Assembly (NCBI GenBank): GCA_030704615.1
Contig: CM060734.1
Coordinates: 56,436,042-56,500,041, forward strand
Reading direction: 5' to 3'
Source: Takakia lepidozioides
Taxonomy: Eukaryota; Streptophyta; Takakiopsida; Takakiales; Takakiaceae
Length of the DNA: 64,000 bases
Below the pieces are notes generated by a model. The model did no database searches and was not told the DNA's origin. It saw nothing but the letters and a program-made list of their open reading frames with translations. A program made the position numbers and the translations under genes. Within the stretch, counting starts at the first letter, position 1. Each line of letters opens with the position of its first letter. Shown piece after piece: positions 10,422-21,900 of this stretch.

Positions 10422-11180
10422 AAGGCATATGCCTTCATCCGGGCACTGCCACACAAGAGGTGTGGTGTCCAATGGCGACAACTGAGGTGGTACTGGTGCA
10501 ATCACCGCACTCTCCTCTTCTCCTGATGGTACGAAGGCCTCTACCCAGGCTTGTTGTACCCGTCCATCAGCAGCCTGCTGCAAATCCTTGCTCGTACCCC
10601 ATAATGGAGTGTGAGCAACCATGGCAGGCAACTCCGCCGTACTATGCATGTCATCTTGCTCTGCTGGAGGTGGCACATCCTTTGCATGGGCATTGCCTTC
10701 CAGTAACTCTCCAAGCCAACTAACTGCAGCTGTAAAGGCGGCTAGTGTTGGCAGCTTGCCCCACTGGGCAGCCGCAATACCCCCAATGAATGTCACAGGG
10801 AGCTGTGCACGACGACCATCCCCTGACTGCCATCCAGGCATGTAGGATGCTGACTCCTCCCAAAAGTCCAGGGTGAAGCCCATGGGATATAACACTGCCC
10901 CACCAACAAGGACATCGTAAGAGACCGCGTCTGTCACAATGGCCTTGGCTCGCATCACTGAGCCATCTACAGGATGATCTGGTTGTAGTCCAATAGCCAA
11001 CTCACGCCGAGTCATGCCCCGAGCCTGCTCTGATCCTCCCAGAGATGTATGTATCTGGAAAGGACAAGGCTCCATATCCGCCTCCATGAGGCCCAAACCT
11101 GCAATAGCAGCTCTGCCCACCATCAGTGGCTGAGCTCCTGAGTCCAACAAGACCCGCAGTGGCCGGTACTTCTTGCCTGC
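10422..11180 (-). pseudogene. Gypsy aspartic protease and linker to the methyltransferase
   Basis: VLLDSGAQPLMVG (catalytic DSG near 11138-11146) opens a retropepsin-like fold. It continues with DVLVGGAVLYPMGF, the usual second conserved stretch. A linker of roughly 120 residues then leads without a stop into methyltransferase motif I. Protease and methyltransferase are thus one polyprotein. Coding just upstream (to 11650) is in another frame, so the protease start is uncertain. Confidence 0.8.
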
Positions 11181-11766
11181 CGGTCACTCAAAGTGAAAAT
11201 GCCTCCCTGGTTGTCTAACAAGACAACTCCAGGTGTCACCATGGCGCGCTCAAAGGCTGGCCTAGCTGGCAGCTCCGTCAACCTGACATCTGCAGCTTGC
11301 CATGGCGTAGCCGTGGCAGTCTTGACCCTCAAATCCGAGGATCCCTCTGCCACTACACCTTCCAGTAACTCCGCAGAAGATGAAGTGACCTCCCCACTCT
11401 CGCAGAGTGTTGCTGCTAGTCTAAACACTGCAGCTGGTCTTACCCCCGGCGTCGCAATCATGGTTGCCAAGAACAGTGGGGCTTGACACACAGAGGTGGC
11501 TGCCCCCAATAACACACCGGTTGCACTAGCCTTGGTAGCAGGTGTCAGTGCTGCACGTGTAGCTCTCCCCAATGGCATAGTAACCTCCGCCTCGGTAACA
11601 GTCGGGCGAGAACTAGGTGCCATGGATGACATCGACACTGTCTCCGCCAATGTGAATGACTGAGGAAGCCTCGCCTGACGGCTTGCCTCCCCACGCTATG
11701 GATCCAATTCCACCTCTGCACCTCGTGCTGCTCCTCGAGTCACGGCTGCAGCAGACTCCACCTGCA

Positions 11767-13351
11767 CTAGTGGTAGTGCTGCTCCGCACATGAATCCCAT
11801 GCCTTATCTCCTCCCTCAGGAGCAGGAGGTGCACCATCCCGCCTGGGAGCCGGTACCACCTGAGCTGTAGCCATGGCAGCGAGCCTCTGCTCTAGCTGCT
11901 GAAGCCGGTTGGCCATGTCTTGGTCAACATCCTGACCTCCGCGTCCTTGGCCATGTTGAGCTTGCCCTTGGCCTGCACCTCGTGCCCGACCACCTCGTCC
12001 TCTCTGGGCTGGTCCACCTCGCCCCCGGCCACCATTGTTCCCTTGGAACTGGCCTGGGCGCAACTCAGGGGCAAGTCATAACACTGGGCATCTCCATGCC
12101 CATACTTGCCACAATGCCCACACTGCAACTGTGCAGGCTGTGCTTGTGCCGGCCTTCTGCCACTCTTTGGGCAATCTCTCTTGACATGGGGTCCTCCACA
12201 TGTCCAACATATCACCCCTGGTTGCTGTTGGCCTGCAAAAGATGCCACGGGCCTCTGCACCTGAGGTCCCCTGTAAGCTCCATGGAACTTGGGTTGGGCA
12301 ACCTTGCTCCCCTGACCACGCTGTTGGGCAGTCCCTTGTACCTGTTGGCTGGCAGCTGCATCCTCGTGCAGGCATGTCCTTGCCAAATCCAATGGTAACA
12401 ACTCGCTCCTCCACCATGTTGAGCTCAATCCGCTCAGCCAGCAGAAACACATCCGCTAATGTGGGTTGGGTCGCTTGTAACAGGGTTGCATCCCGCACCC
12501 TTCTCTTGAGCTCCTTGTCCAAAATTCCATACCAGAACTGGACTGCCTGAGCTTCAGTAACCCCTTGGGTCACACTTATCAAGCGCCTCATACGAGTGTA
12601 GGCCTCTCGCAAGCTCTCACTGGATTTGCGCTGGAAGTCTTGCAAACTTCGTAGCTTCTCTGTCCATACACCTTGGTAGTTCCTCCGCAACTCCTGGAAG
12701 AACTCCACCACCGGGTTGAATCTAGGCACATGTGTTGTAATTGTGGCAGGAGGAGTAGTAGCACCTTTTGGTACCACCTGTAGAAGTGCCGGCACTACTT
12801 GTTCCACTACTAGTGCTTGTAGTTGGAGATGTTTGTGTAGCTGCTGGTGTCACCGCTGCCTTTGTGCCTCTAGTGATTGAGACATAGTTAGGTGACCAAT
12901 ACTCTCGCCACTCCTCAATCTCCACTACATGTCCCCGCCTAAATTCATGGTAATCATCCATGGGCGGCCCCTCAAGGTGCTGGAATAGCCCCTTCCACGC
13001 CATAAAGGGCGTAAACAGTTGTGGATTGCGCATTTGCTGCAAATCAACCAACTGTCAAACTTTGTATAAAGTCATCAAGCTCGATGGTGCCCACAGCTCC
13101 AGAGTACCTACGTGACCCCTTGGTAGCTCCATACATCTCCTCCATCGTGTCCCACAACAATGGCACGGAAATGACTTGCACCCTCGGCGAGAATCCTCCT
13201 GACTCCGAGTCTGAACCTTCCTCAGAAGACAATGAAGGTGAAAGTGGCCTAAACCGCACACCTTGTCTTGTGTACCCACTAGTATCGCTGGTGCTTGTAC
13301 CGGCACTCCCCTCAGCAGCACGTGGCACCTCACAACCCAACCGGTTGTCAA
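11767..13351 (-). pseudogene. Gypsy gag with two CCHC zinc knuckles, frameshifted
   Basis: Five overlapping frame pieces. The capsid-like part is at 12807-12400 (VVEFFQELRRNYQGVW, SLREAYTRMRRL, FWYGILDKELKRRV, LAERIELNM). Two zinc knuckles follow in another frame: CWTCGGPHVKRDC (base 12209, C-x2-C-x3-H-x4-C) and CGHCGKYGHGDAQC (base 12122, canonical C-x2-C-x4-H-x4-C). A Gly/Arg-rich tail and a short coiled coil (LQQLEQRLAAM) follow to 11767. An N-terminal acidic piece lies at 13340-13044. At least two frameshifts separate the parts. Gag packages the element's RNA. Confidence 0.8.
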
Positions 13352-13439
13352 CTGTCTCTAATCCCCACTTTCTACAAGGTAACCGGGTAAAGAACCTGTT
13401 GCGGCTACTGGTTCAAGCAGGAATAATAGGTTTCTAACG

Positions 13440-14126
13440 TAGACCTGTACCTGCACCTGCATCCACCGCAAGCACTCCTATGGTCTGCTGGTCATCAACC
13501 CAGCCTCACCATAGAAGAAACACTGGTGGTCTTGCTGGTTATCACTCCAGCCTCACCACCGACAACATACTCTAGGATTGGCCGGTGATCAAATCCGGAC
13601 CAACCTCCTATGAAAACAAGCGCCCACACAAAGCTAACATGGCGCACAGTCAAGCATGCAGGTGTGGAGGGGATCCAAACACAAGAAAATCAAGACAGCA
13701 ACTCCCCCACACCAAAAACACTCCACAGTGTCGCTCCTGCAAGGACACCCCAGCCCAAACCCGGACTGATTCTTGCCTCCACCTACGGAAAGGTTTTGGC
13801 CTACAGAGAGGGTGAAAGACTATGGAGAAGAGAAACTAAAGCAATTCCTAACCCCAGAATGCTCTCATCCCACCACTCTCCCTCCTGTCTCTATCCACTC
13901 GCTTGTATGGCCGTGACAAGTATCCTTCAATATCCCTCAATCAATCCTTCAAGAGCTCTTCAACATTGTCGACCAAAGCTCCTCGAAGGGTCCTCCAAGG
14001 ACCCCAAAGATCCTCCAAACACTCCTCCAAGGACCCCAAAGATCCTCCAAATACTCCTCCAAGGGCCCTCAAATATCTTCCAAACAATCCTCCAAAGGCC
14101 CTTAAATTTCACTAAGTCCTTTCACT
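13440..14126. repeat. Retrotransposon leader with a short tandem repeat
   Basis: Non-coding part of the element's 5' leader. Between about 13980 and 14110 a unit of about 33 bases built on AGGACCCCAAAGATCCTCCA repeats about four times with growing divergence. Confidence 0.55.
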
Positions 14127-14535
14127 GTTGATACCTTAACAGAGGTATAGTCTGAGGTTGCTAGGGTCCCTTATGTTGATGATACCTTTCTAGAGGTATA
14201 GTCTGAAAATGAGGGTTCTGTTTGGTATACTAACAGAGGTATAGTATGAGCTGATTAGGGTCCACATATGGTGATACCTCAACAGAGGTATAGTAAAAGG
14301 GACAAGCTCATGTTTGGTATACTAACAGAGGTATAGTCTGAGCTGATTAGGGTTCACATATGGGGATACCTCAATAGAGGTATAGTAAAATGGACAAGCT
14401 CCTGTTTGGTATACTAACAGAGGTATAGTCTCACATTAGGGTTTACATATGGTGATACCTCAACAGAGGTATAGTCAAAGGGACAAGCTCATGTTTGGTA
14501 TACTAACAGAGGTATAGTCTGAGCATACACTACTG
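14127..14535. repeat. 92-base tandem repeat with hairpins in the retrotransposon leader
   Basis: The unit begins GGTATACTAACAGAGGTATA at 14224, 14316, 14408 and 14497 (spacings 92, 92, 89). Each unit also contains ATACCTCAACAGAGGTAT, a perfect 7-base-pair hairpin (ATACCTC/GAGGTAT). More diverged copies precede 14224. Confidence 0.8.
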
Positions 14536-15823
14536 GGGTTTGTAATGAAGAGCTAGAATGCAAGTCCTTGACTTCTATGCTTCTACTCAAGCAAAAATAT
14601 GGTCTCTAGGTGGTCATAAGAGGCATCTTCTTGCTATCTTCCACCCCAATGTGCAACCAAGAGTGGTCCAACTCAACTTGCAAGTCATTGTCTACCAAAT
14701 CAATCCCACTTCTAGTCCTTGGGATTTGATTGCAAACTACCATATCTCCATTGCCGAGCAATCATGCATTTGTCTCCTCATCACTTGACAATTGCTCCAA
14801 ATCAACACAAATTATCTCAATGTGTAGGAGCAATGCTTGTCACTTACAATAATGCTCCCAAGCAATCCGCCTTGGATCCCACTCTTACGCCATATGCCTC
14901 ATTTGGGGTCTTGCACCAATCCATCATCCATGTGCTCCCCGTGGTCATTTGAATGCATGTTTCATGACCTCTTGGCCTATGTGTTGCTCTCCTTCATCAT
15001 AATATGAATCAACACCTCTCCACTTCACACACAAATGGATCTCAAAGGCCTTCACCTCTTGCTAGTTCAAGAGCTCCCCTTCTCAAACTTGAACTTACAA
15101 ACTCAAGCGAGTATGCTCCACACATGCACCACTTGCTTGGTCAACTATCCACCACAAAGCTCGCACGACCAAGAGAATGAATAGCCAAGTATTGCCTCCC
15201 CCTCTTGTCACATTACATAGTTAGGGTGAAGCTATGCATACATTGAATGATGATTCCCTTCAAGGATTTCCCACCACATGTTCTCCAAGCCCTTCCAATG
15301 GCACCCTAAGCTTGGCTCCACACCACCATGATTGGAAGATTTCTTCACATGCTCCCTTTCAAAACCTCTTGAGCTTCTTAGTGCTCTCCAAGTGCTTGCC
15401 CTTGTTGTTTTCAAGCCCAAGCATATATAGCTCCTTGGCTTCTCTTCCACAACATCCACACTTTGAACTTGCTTAACCCTAGCTTGATAGTGAAATGAGC
15501 ACTAACAAGCCTTTAGTCACTCTCCACAAGCCATGGCGCACACCATCGACTCCATAATGCATACAAAGGATTCTCAAACCCTAGAATCCATGCTTCCACA
15601 CACACAAGACTTCCTCCCTTGCAAAATCTTGTGACTCAAGAGCTTTCTTCTCAAGCTCTCCAACTCCTTGGTGCATGCAATACTCGAGCACCTTTCCTTG
15701 CAACCCCTTGCAAGCATTGTGATACAAGAGCTAAATTCTCCTAGCTCTCAACCTATTTAAAATACAAGTGCAAAACTAATCCTTACACTCCACACTCACA
15801 AGCATAAGGTGATCTTCTTGTAG
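14536..15823. other. Non-coding remainder of the retrotransposon leader
   Basis: Lies between the tandem repeat and the right LTR-type repeat. Short open frames here show no domain. Confidence 0.5.
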
Positions 15824-16244
15824 TGATAAGAGATGAGAAATGAGAGAAGTAGAAGACAATGAAAGCTCTCAAAGCATGAAGCCATCACACGAAGAACAAG
15901 CCCTAGTCCTTCCAAGTGAAATCCACTCTATCACATAAACTAAGTCAAGCCAAGGGCACCTTTGCTAAATGAATCTACCCTACAAAGCCCTCAACACACT
16001 CCCTCTCAATACCTAGAGCTATGGAGGTGAGAGAAGCTCATGGAGGCTCAACTACAAGAAGATGAGCCTCCTTAACACTCACAAGGGGAAAACCTATCTC
16101 CATGTCTCAAGTGAGGCTCGACACCTCACTTGGCATGTGAGACCAAATGAAGTCCCAACACACAAAATATAAATATAAATATCTAAAATGTCCTAGTTAA
16201 CTAGAAGTAGGTAATTCTAGATAACCATGACTAAAACCATGACA
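15824..16244 (-). repeat. LTR-type direct repeat, right (5') copy
   Basis: Same 421-base block as at 5963-6383, including the TATA-like stretch (about 16164-16186). The 86-base companion block is absent here. I did not find a standard initiator-Met primer-binding site just inside it. Confidence 0.75.
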
Positions 16245-17204
16245 GGGTTTTGCCAGCGAAATAAATCAAGTTATTGGGTTTCGACAGCGAAATAAATTAA
16301 GGTAGAGTCGGGTTTCGCCAGTGAAATTTCAAGGTATCGTTGCGTAGGTCAGTATCCAATTTCGTGGGCGAAACAAAATGAGTTGTGTTTGGTTTTGCAT
16401 ATAAGGACGATGTGAGGTTGTTTTATTTCGCTACCAAATTGTTATGTGCTTATTACAGTAGGCAGACGAAACAAAATGAATTGTCTAGTTTCGCATATTA
16501 GTGATTGCTACGAGCGTCAACATCACATGATTAAATATGCAACTATTAATCAATGAAAGTTGTTGATGGAGATGAAAAGCGTGTTCTTGGTGCAATGTAA
16601 TGACAAACGCTTGGGCATAGGGCCAATGCACCAACTTTGCGTGGCTTGTGCTCATGTGAGCACAAATTTCATGTTTTAGTTTCACTAACGCATTTTTCCA
16701 AGAATATTCTTGGAATATGTGGCATATCATCTTCTGCTCACATGAGAAGGCGTAGAGAGAGGGGGCTCACATGCCACCCAACCTCACTAGCAATATAGAG
16801 CTGGTAACCTAAAGCCCTTGTTATGCTAAACAATTTGCAGACCCGACATTTACGGCTCTTCACCAATGGTTGTGGGTTCAAATCAGATGTTTGATGTCAT
16901 AAAGGTGTCGACCTTCCCACCATAAGGCAATAGTGATCAACAACATAATACACTTCCTTTGCTTTGTCAATGCGTCCACATCTTTCTTCTTAAACTATCT
17001 TGATTTTTATTTTATTTTTTCCCTCTAAATTACTTCTACTATGCAGTGCACTTTCCTCCTACTTCTATGCTCGCCTCTACATGTGGCCTCACATTTCACC
17101 CATTCCAACGTCCGTGCCCTCCCTCCCCATTGGCCGTTCCAATGCTCTCCCATTTTCCGACCTTCAGGAATAGCCCCCGCCAGGATTTGGATTTGGGACC
17201 CAAT
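16245..17204. repeat. Right flank: short tandem repeat, then non-coding DNA
   Basis: From 16245 to about 16375, units of the form GGGTTTCGCCAGCGAAATAA recur three to four times with changes. They are the same unit seen left of the gypsy element at 5841-5876. The rest, to 17204, shows no gene. Confidence 0.55.
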
Positions 17205-17208
17205 TTAA

Positions 17209-18247
17209 CCCCTAAACGACGATCCGACCTGAATCGGATCGGCCCGATTTTTCATCCATCCGTAGCATGAACGGATGAAGTCCGATGAATGAGCGGCTTG
17301 AACAAAAAATGTAGCGCGGAACGAGCTACACACGCAGGTCTTTATGGTGCCCCCAACAGAGAAAAACTCCGCCGTCAGGAATTTTTTGAAGTTTGGAAAT
17401 TGCAGGATTTTGGGTGGAGGGGGGGGGGGGGGGGGGGGGGAACAGCAGTTGACCGTCGACGTGGCAGGTGGCAGCGGCCACGCGGGTGGGATTTTGCGGC
17501 GGGGGCATGCAGGGGTTGGAGTGGGGGGCTTGTGAGGCCCTCCCCAAAACGCCGATGAACACGGGGACGGCTCGAATGAGCTGGCCGTGGTAAAATAATG
17601 GGAAACCTCGACGTGGCCCGAAAAACGTCGCCGAATTCAGGCGAAATTCCGGCCACCGATTGCCTGACCTGGAGGAGGCCGGAAATTTCACAAAATCCCA
17701 CATCCCAAATGCAATTTAGGCAATTTTTGGGAAATTCTTGGGCAGGCTTGTGTAGTTCTTGGCCTATGAGGGACTGACCGTTGGAATTCCCAAATGAAGG
17801 AGAATTTTGGGTCCCAATGGGGCCTATACCATTTCCTTTGCAAATTCTCTTTCTGGACTTCCATTCCAGTCACGTACAAAGCACCCCCCCTTTCATTTTG
17901 GCAGATTGGGGTGAAATTTGGTGTGAGGGTTTGGGATTATGCACTTCACAGGAATATAGCACTTTTTCTCCTAGGAAAATTTGGGATCATGGATAATTTG
18001 CTTGGTCAAACATGAACTTTTGCTTTGTTTTTTCAAAAACATGCACCGTCTTCAAATGTTATAATCTCCCAAACTACGCGGGGGAATCTCCCCAAATTTG
18101 GGGGGCTTATGCATCTGGTAGGTAGGAAGCAGTTTGTATGGTTCATCCACATGGATGAACGTTGGTGGGCAGGTAGCCGCTGACGTGTGAGGGTGGGTCC
18201 CGGAATTGTCCAAAAACCCAAAAACACCTCTATGGTCCTTTAGGGGG
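17209..18247 (+). mobile_element. Non-autonomous DNA element with TTAA target sites, copy 1 (piggyBac-like ends)
   Basis: TTAA lies at 17205-17208 and at 18248-18251. The element begins CCCCTAAACGA and ends CCTTTAGGGGG, a short terminal inverted repeat. The same sequence, inverted, is at 55496-56284. Subterminal palindromes occur near the left end (GATCCGACCTGAATCGGATC at 17220-17239; CATCCATCCGT / ACGGATGAAG). A run of 22 G lies at 17419-17440 and produces spurious Gly-rich open frames. No transposase is encoded. TTAA duplication with CCC-starting ends is the hallmark of the piggyBac superfamily. Confidence 0.65.
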
Positions 18248-18251
18248 TTAA

Positions 18252-18960
18252 TACATCTCGCGTTCCTCCCTTTTTTTTTTTCGGACCCCTTGATCTCATT
18301 CCTTAATACACATGGCCTTACTACATACCCCCCCCCCACTCTAATTCCCGGGCCACAGTAATTCCTAGACCACTCTACAATGAACAGGGCCGATTGAAAC
18401 CGCTCTACATATTTATCTTATTAGAGATCAATACAGGATCTGAAGCACATGATATGAAGTTGCCACCTTTGTGAAATGAACGTAATCAGCTCTGTGGGTT
18501 CTTGGCCATGCACGCCAGCTTCGTCAAGTTGGTGTGCAACGCAGCGGAAGCTCTTCCTATCACGACAGATTGGAAGATGAGGCCGTGTCTTGTGGTTTCA
18601 CGGTTTTGATGATGATCCGGAACTGAAAGAGATTGGGCCGCAACAATTTCCTGCAAGATCTGACAGGCAACTGGTGAAGAATGCAACTGGGGCTGTTTCA
18701 TGTGTGTTTGTCCGAAGCACCTGTCAGAATACCAAAGGTGCGCAGCAGATGTAGGCAGGTATGTGAGCAGCGGGGACGCGAGGAAGAAGGAGACAGAGGA
18801 AAGGAGATTGCAAAAGGTGGGTGCGAGTGAGTGATGGGAGGCATCGCGCTCGCTCGCATTTTGGCCGGCATGGGGCAGCTTGGCCCAGCAACGGCCTTTC
18901 ATTTCACTGCTCTGGGTGAGCACAACAGCTCTGCTGTGCAACCGAATTGAGTTTCATACA
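18252..18960. promoter_or_regulatory. Upstream region of the muscleblind-like gene
   Basis: No coding domain recognised. Should contain promoter and 5' leader of the gene starting at 18961. I see no clear TATA box, so the boundaries are only inferred. Confidence 0.3.
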
Positions 18961-21900
18961 ATGGCTCGGGACAAACCCAGACGTCGTGACAGGGATCGAG
19001 GCGATGAAGGAGGCAAGAGGCTGTCTCTTGCAGTTCCCATTTGCAAGGACTTTGTCAGAGGTCGCTGCTCTCGTCCTCAGCTGGATTGCCGGTATGCGCA
19101 TCCACCGCCAACGGTTGCAATTGACGGGTAAGACTCGTTCTTTGATGCCATGAAGACATCTGTTTTGAAAGTTGCTTCATCACTCGCAGTTTGAGTCATG
19201 CATCCTGCAGGCACTGTTACCTTCCCAGGAATCACGCTCTTACCCCTATCTCCTTCGCTCTGCATTTTCAACAGTCTGAAGTAGTTGATCTGACAGTTGA
19301 TCTACCCCTACATTTTCTTCTTTACCTGGGTGTTAGAAAATGGATTTCAGTTTGAGCACGGTGAGATTTTCAGAAAGCTTAAAGCTCAGCCTACCATCTT
19401 CAGTGGTTGTTCAATTAAACATACTACTCACCGTAGTACATTTAATCCTCGTTCTTACAGAGACCAGCCTTGGATCGTATGGATATGCTAATTGAATAGT
19501 TGAATTCAATCTGGGCAGAAAACGATATGGAAACGCAAGAGAAAACATATATCTTGTGAATTCTGCAGCCTCAGTGGAGCACTGTTCTGGCCTGTGGACT
19601 GTCTTAACGGAATTTCCAGGAGACCTTAAACCATTCATGAAGAGGCTCGCTAGTCCAACCACAGCAAAACATTGCCGATTGGTGGTAGTATTGGAACTTT
19701 GTTAGTGGCTACAGCCTACTACAGAGTAGGTTATCACAGTTTATGTAATTTAAGCTTCAAGATCCAAGCCTTTTTGAGAGGGTTGAGGTACTGGCAGAGA
19801 GAAGTGGGCTGTTGGGTGCCTCAACCCTCCTGTGCCACCTTCATACAGGAGGATTCTCCTATTAAAAAGCAGAGTCATTTGATACCTGCTATAACAACCA
19901 TGAACCTTATTAATTACTAGCTATAACAATTCCCTATACTACATAATTTGTGAGGGAAGCTGCAAAATTTAGTGGCATGTAACTTGGATGCAGAGAGATG
20001 GTAACGGTCTGCTTTGATTCTCTGCGTGACCGATGCATCCGGGGCTTGGGATGCCGCTACTTCCACCCACCTCCTCATATTCGTGTGTAAGTGGGCCTAA
20101 TCTCTTTGGTCTGCTCAATCAACATTCAACTTTTTATAGTCATGGAAGCATGATTCCCAAGGGTGCTGGGTGCTGATAGGGCCTTTGGCTTGGACAAGAA
20201 TTAATGGTCTTTGGAGGCTGCAAGGTCACCTACCTGCTGTGGCCATGGCCACTGATGGTTATAACTCCAAGCAGGTTTAGGTATTAGGGTTGGCGATAGT
20301 TCTCAAACTCTTCAAGGTTTTTAAAACTCGTCAGCAGGCATAGATACATTGGAAGTGTTGGAAAACGCAGGTGTCACTTGTCACTTTTGTAGTCATCACC
20401 ATGATGAGTTGCCAAGTTTTGCGATGAGTCCAGCTTTTATCTCCTCTGAGAAGTAAGGTGGTCACACGGCTGCTCCAAAGTTGGCAGCCTATTGAAGTTT
20501 TGAAGATGTTTTTCTGCCTTTGTTCATCTAATCAGCCTATCCATCTGTAATTGTCAAGTTTCCATTCACAGACAGAGGGTGCACCCTGTAGTCTTTGTCA
20601 CCTGGGAATCGGGATACTTATGGAGCATCTATACATCGAACCCTTTTCGAGTTTGCTTATGAGAACATTCCTAGTATCGACTATCTCAGCTCACCTCCCA
20701 TTGCAGGCAAGAGCAAGTGTGATGAAGTGTGGCAGCAATTATATCTTCAAATTCTGGAGATTTCCTTAAACAGCATGTGTGCCAAACATATGGGTCAAGT
20801 CTCAGCATAAGTTGTTCTGTTTTTTATGTTGTGCAAGTAGACTATATTATGACAAGATGGACATTCATTGTTCATCTGCTGGTTTAGTCAGGAAGGTCAT
20901 CAAATGGATGTCAGATGTGGAATAACTGCCAAATGGAGACTTCTGTAGATGGAAGCTGATTTTTTGGGGAAACGCTGGGGTTGGGATGCTTCTGTAGGTT
21001 GCTGCAGGAAACTGCAGGAATTGATCCTGCACTGCCTTCTCAACCTAACCCTGTGAGTGTACATGCTTCGCTGGTGGGCCAGATAATTGGTTGTACTGTG
21101 ATGTAGACGTTGCATCAATTACAATTGACATAAATTGCACGGGCCTTGGAATTGCAGATAAGAAATGTGTTGTTGGGGGCCCCACCTCGTTTGCCACCCC
21201 CCCCACTGTCCGTATTTGCTGGACCACCTGTTACCAGGCCTTCCATTGAGGTCTTCCTTTATCTTCATGGGGGACTATCATATTTTAGAAACACAGTGCA
21301 GCTAGCGATTTGAGAGTCAAAGACTAGACCGGTCCAAAGGGGTGGGACATATATGGGATTGTATTGCTGAAATACTCCTTCAGCTTGGTTTGGACTTTGG
21401 GTCGAGTCCTGCACTAATCTGATTTGGTTCTCACTACATTTACATTTGTGTGTGTACATTGCACAACCATTTTTTGTTGTCACAGAATTGGAGTCAGCTA
21501 TTTCATATGTTGGCCATTTGAAAAGGAAATATTTGTGCTTGCAGGTATGCAGAGACTATAGGCGTGGTCGCTGTGCCAGAGATGCACAAGACTGCCGTTT
21601 TGCACATCACACTCTGACAGGTGGAGATGGCAACTATGTCATTGTATGAGCCCTGTCCCCAGTCATGTTGCCTTGTTTGATGAAGGAAGTTTTGTCTGAT
21701 GATCAAATCATTAACCTTCCATGTTACTAGCTTGCAAATGCCATTCCGTTAACTCAGCCAAGCTTGTCAAGGTGTCATGGTCTGTGATAAGAGAGCGTGG
21801 TTTGGCAGGTGTGCCAAGACTTTCTTCGAGGAAGATGTGAGCGAGATGCATGTCGCTACTTGCATCCTCCAGAACACCTGAGATGTCGTATCCGGGATGT

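Larger units (their letters stand above)
5877..16244 (-). mobile_element. Ty3/gypsy LTR retrotransposon carrying a DNA methyltransferase and a PHD finger
   Basis: Gag lies at 13.35-11.77 kb, followed by protease (11.15 kb), C5 DNA methyltransferase (10.42-9.48 kb), reverse-transcriptase fragment (9.18-8.65 kb), RNase H (8.65-8.21 kb), integrase (8.2-6.9 kb) and PHD finger (6.87-6.73 kb), all on the minus strand. The RT-before-IN order marks Ty3/gypsy. The ends read TGTC...GACA in the plus-strand view and are flanked by GGGT (5873-5876 and 16245-16248), a possible 4-base target duplication. Large direct repeats of 421 bases sit near both ends (5963-6383, 15824-16244), with an extra 86-base repeat pair at 5877-5962 and 6386-6471. 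A polypurine tract (GCTAGGGGGGCGA on the minus strand) lies at 6472-6484. The 5' leader of about 2.4 kb between repeat and gag is non-coding. Stops, frameshifts and an RT deletion mean this copy is non-autonomous. Confidence 0.9.

Noticed and set aside
13380-16244. CRISPR-like array (regular 92-base repeats)
   Set aside because: Direct tandem units without unique spacers, inside a retrotransposon leader.
17289-17558. Gly-rich protein frames on both strands
   Set aside because: They are translations of a G22 run inside a non-coding DNA element.
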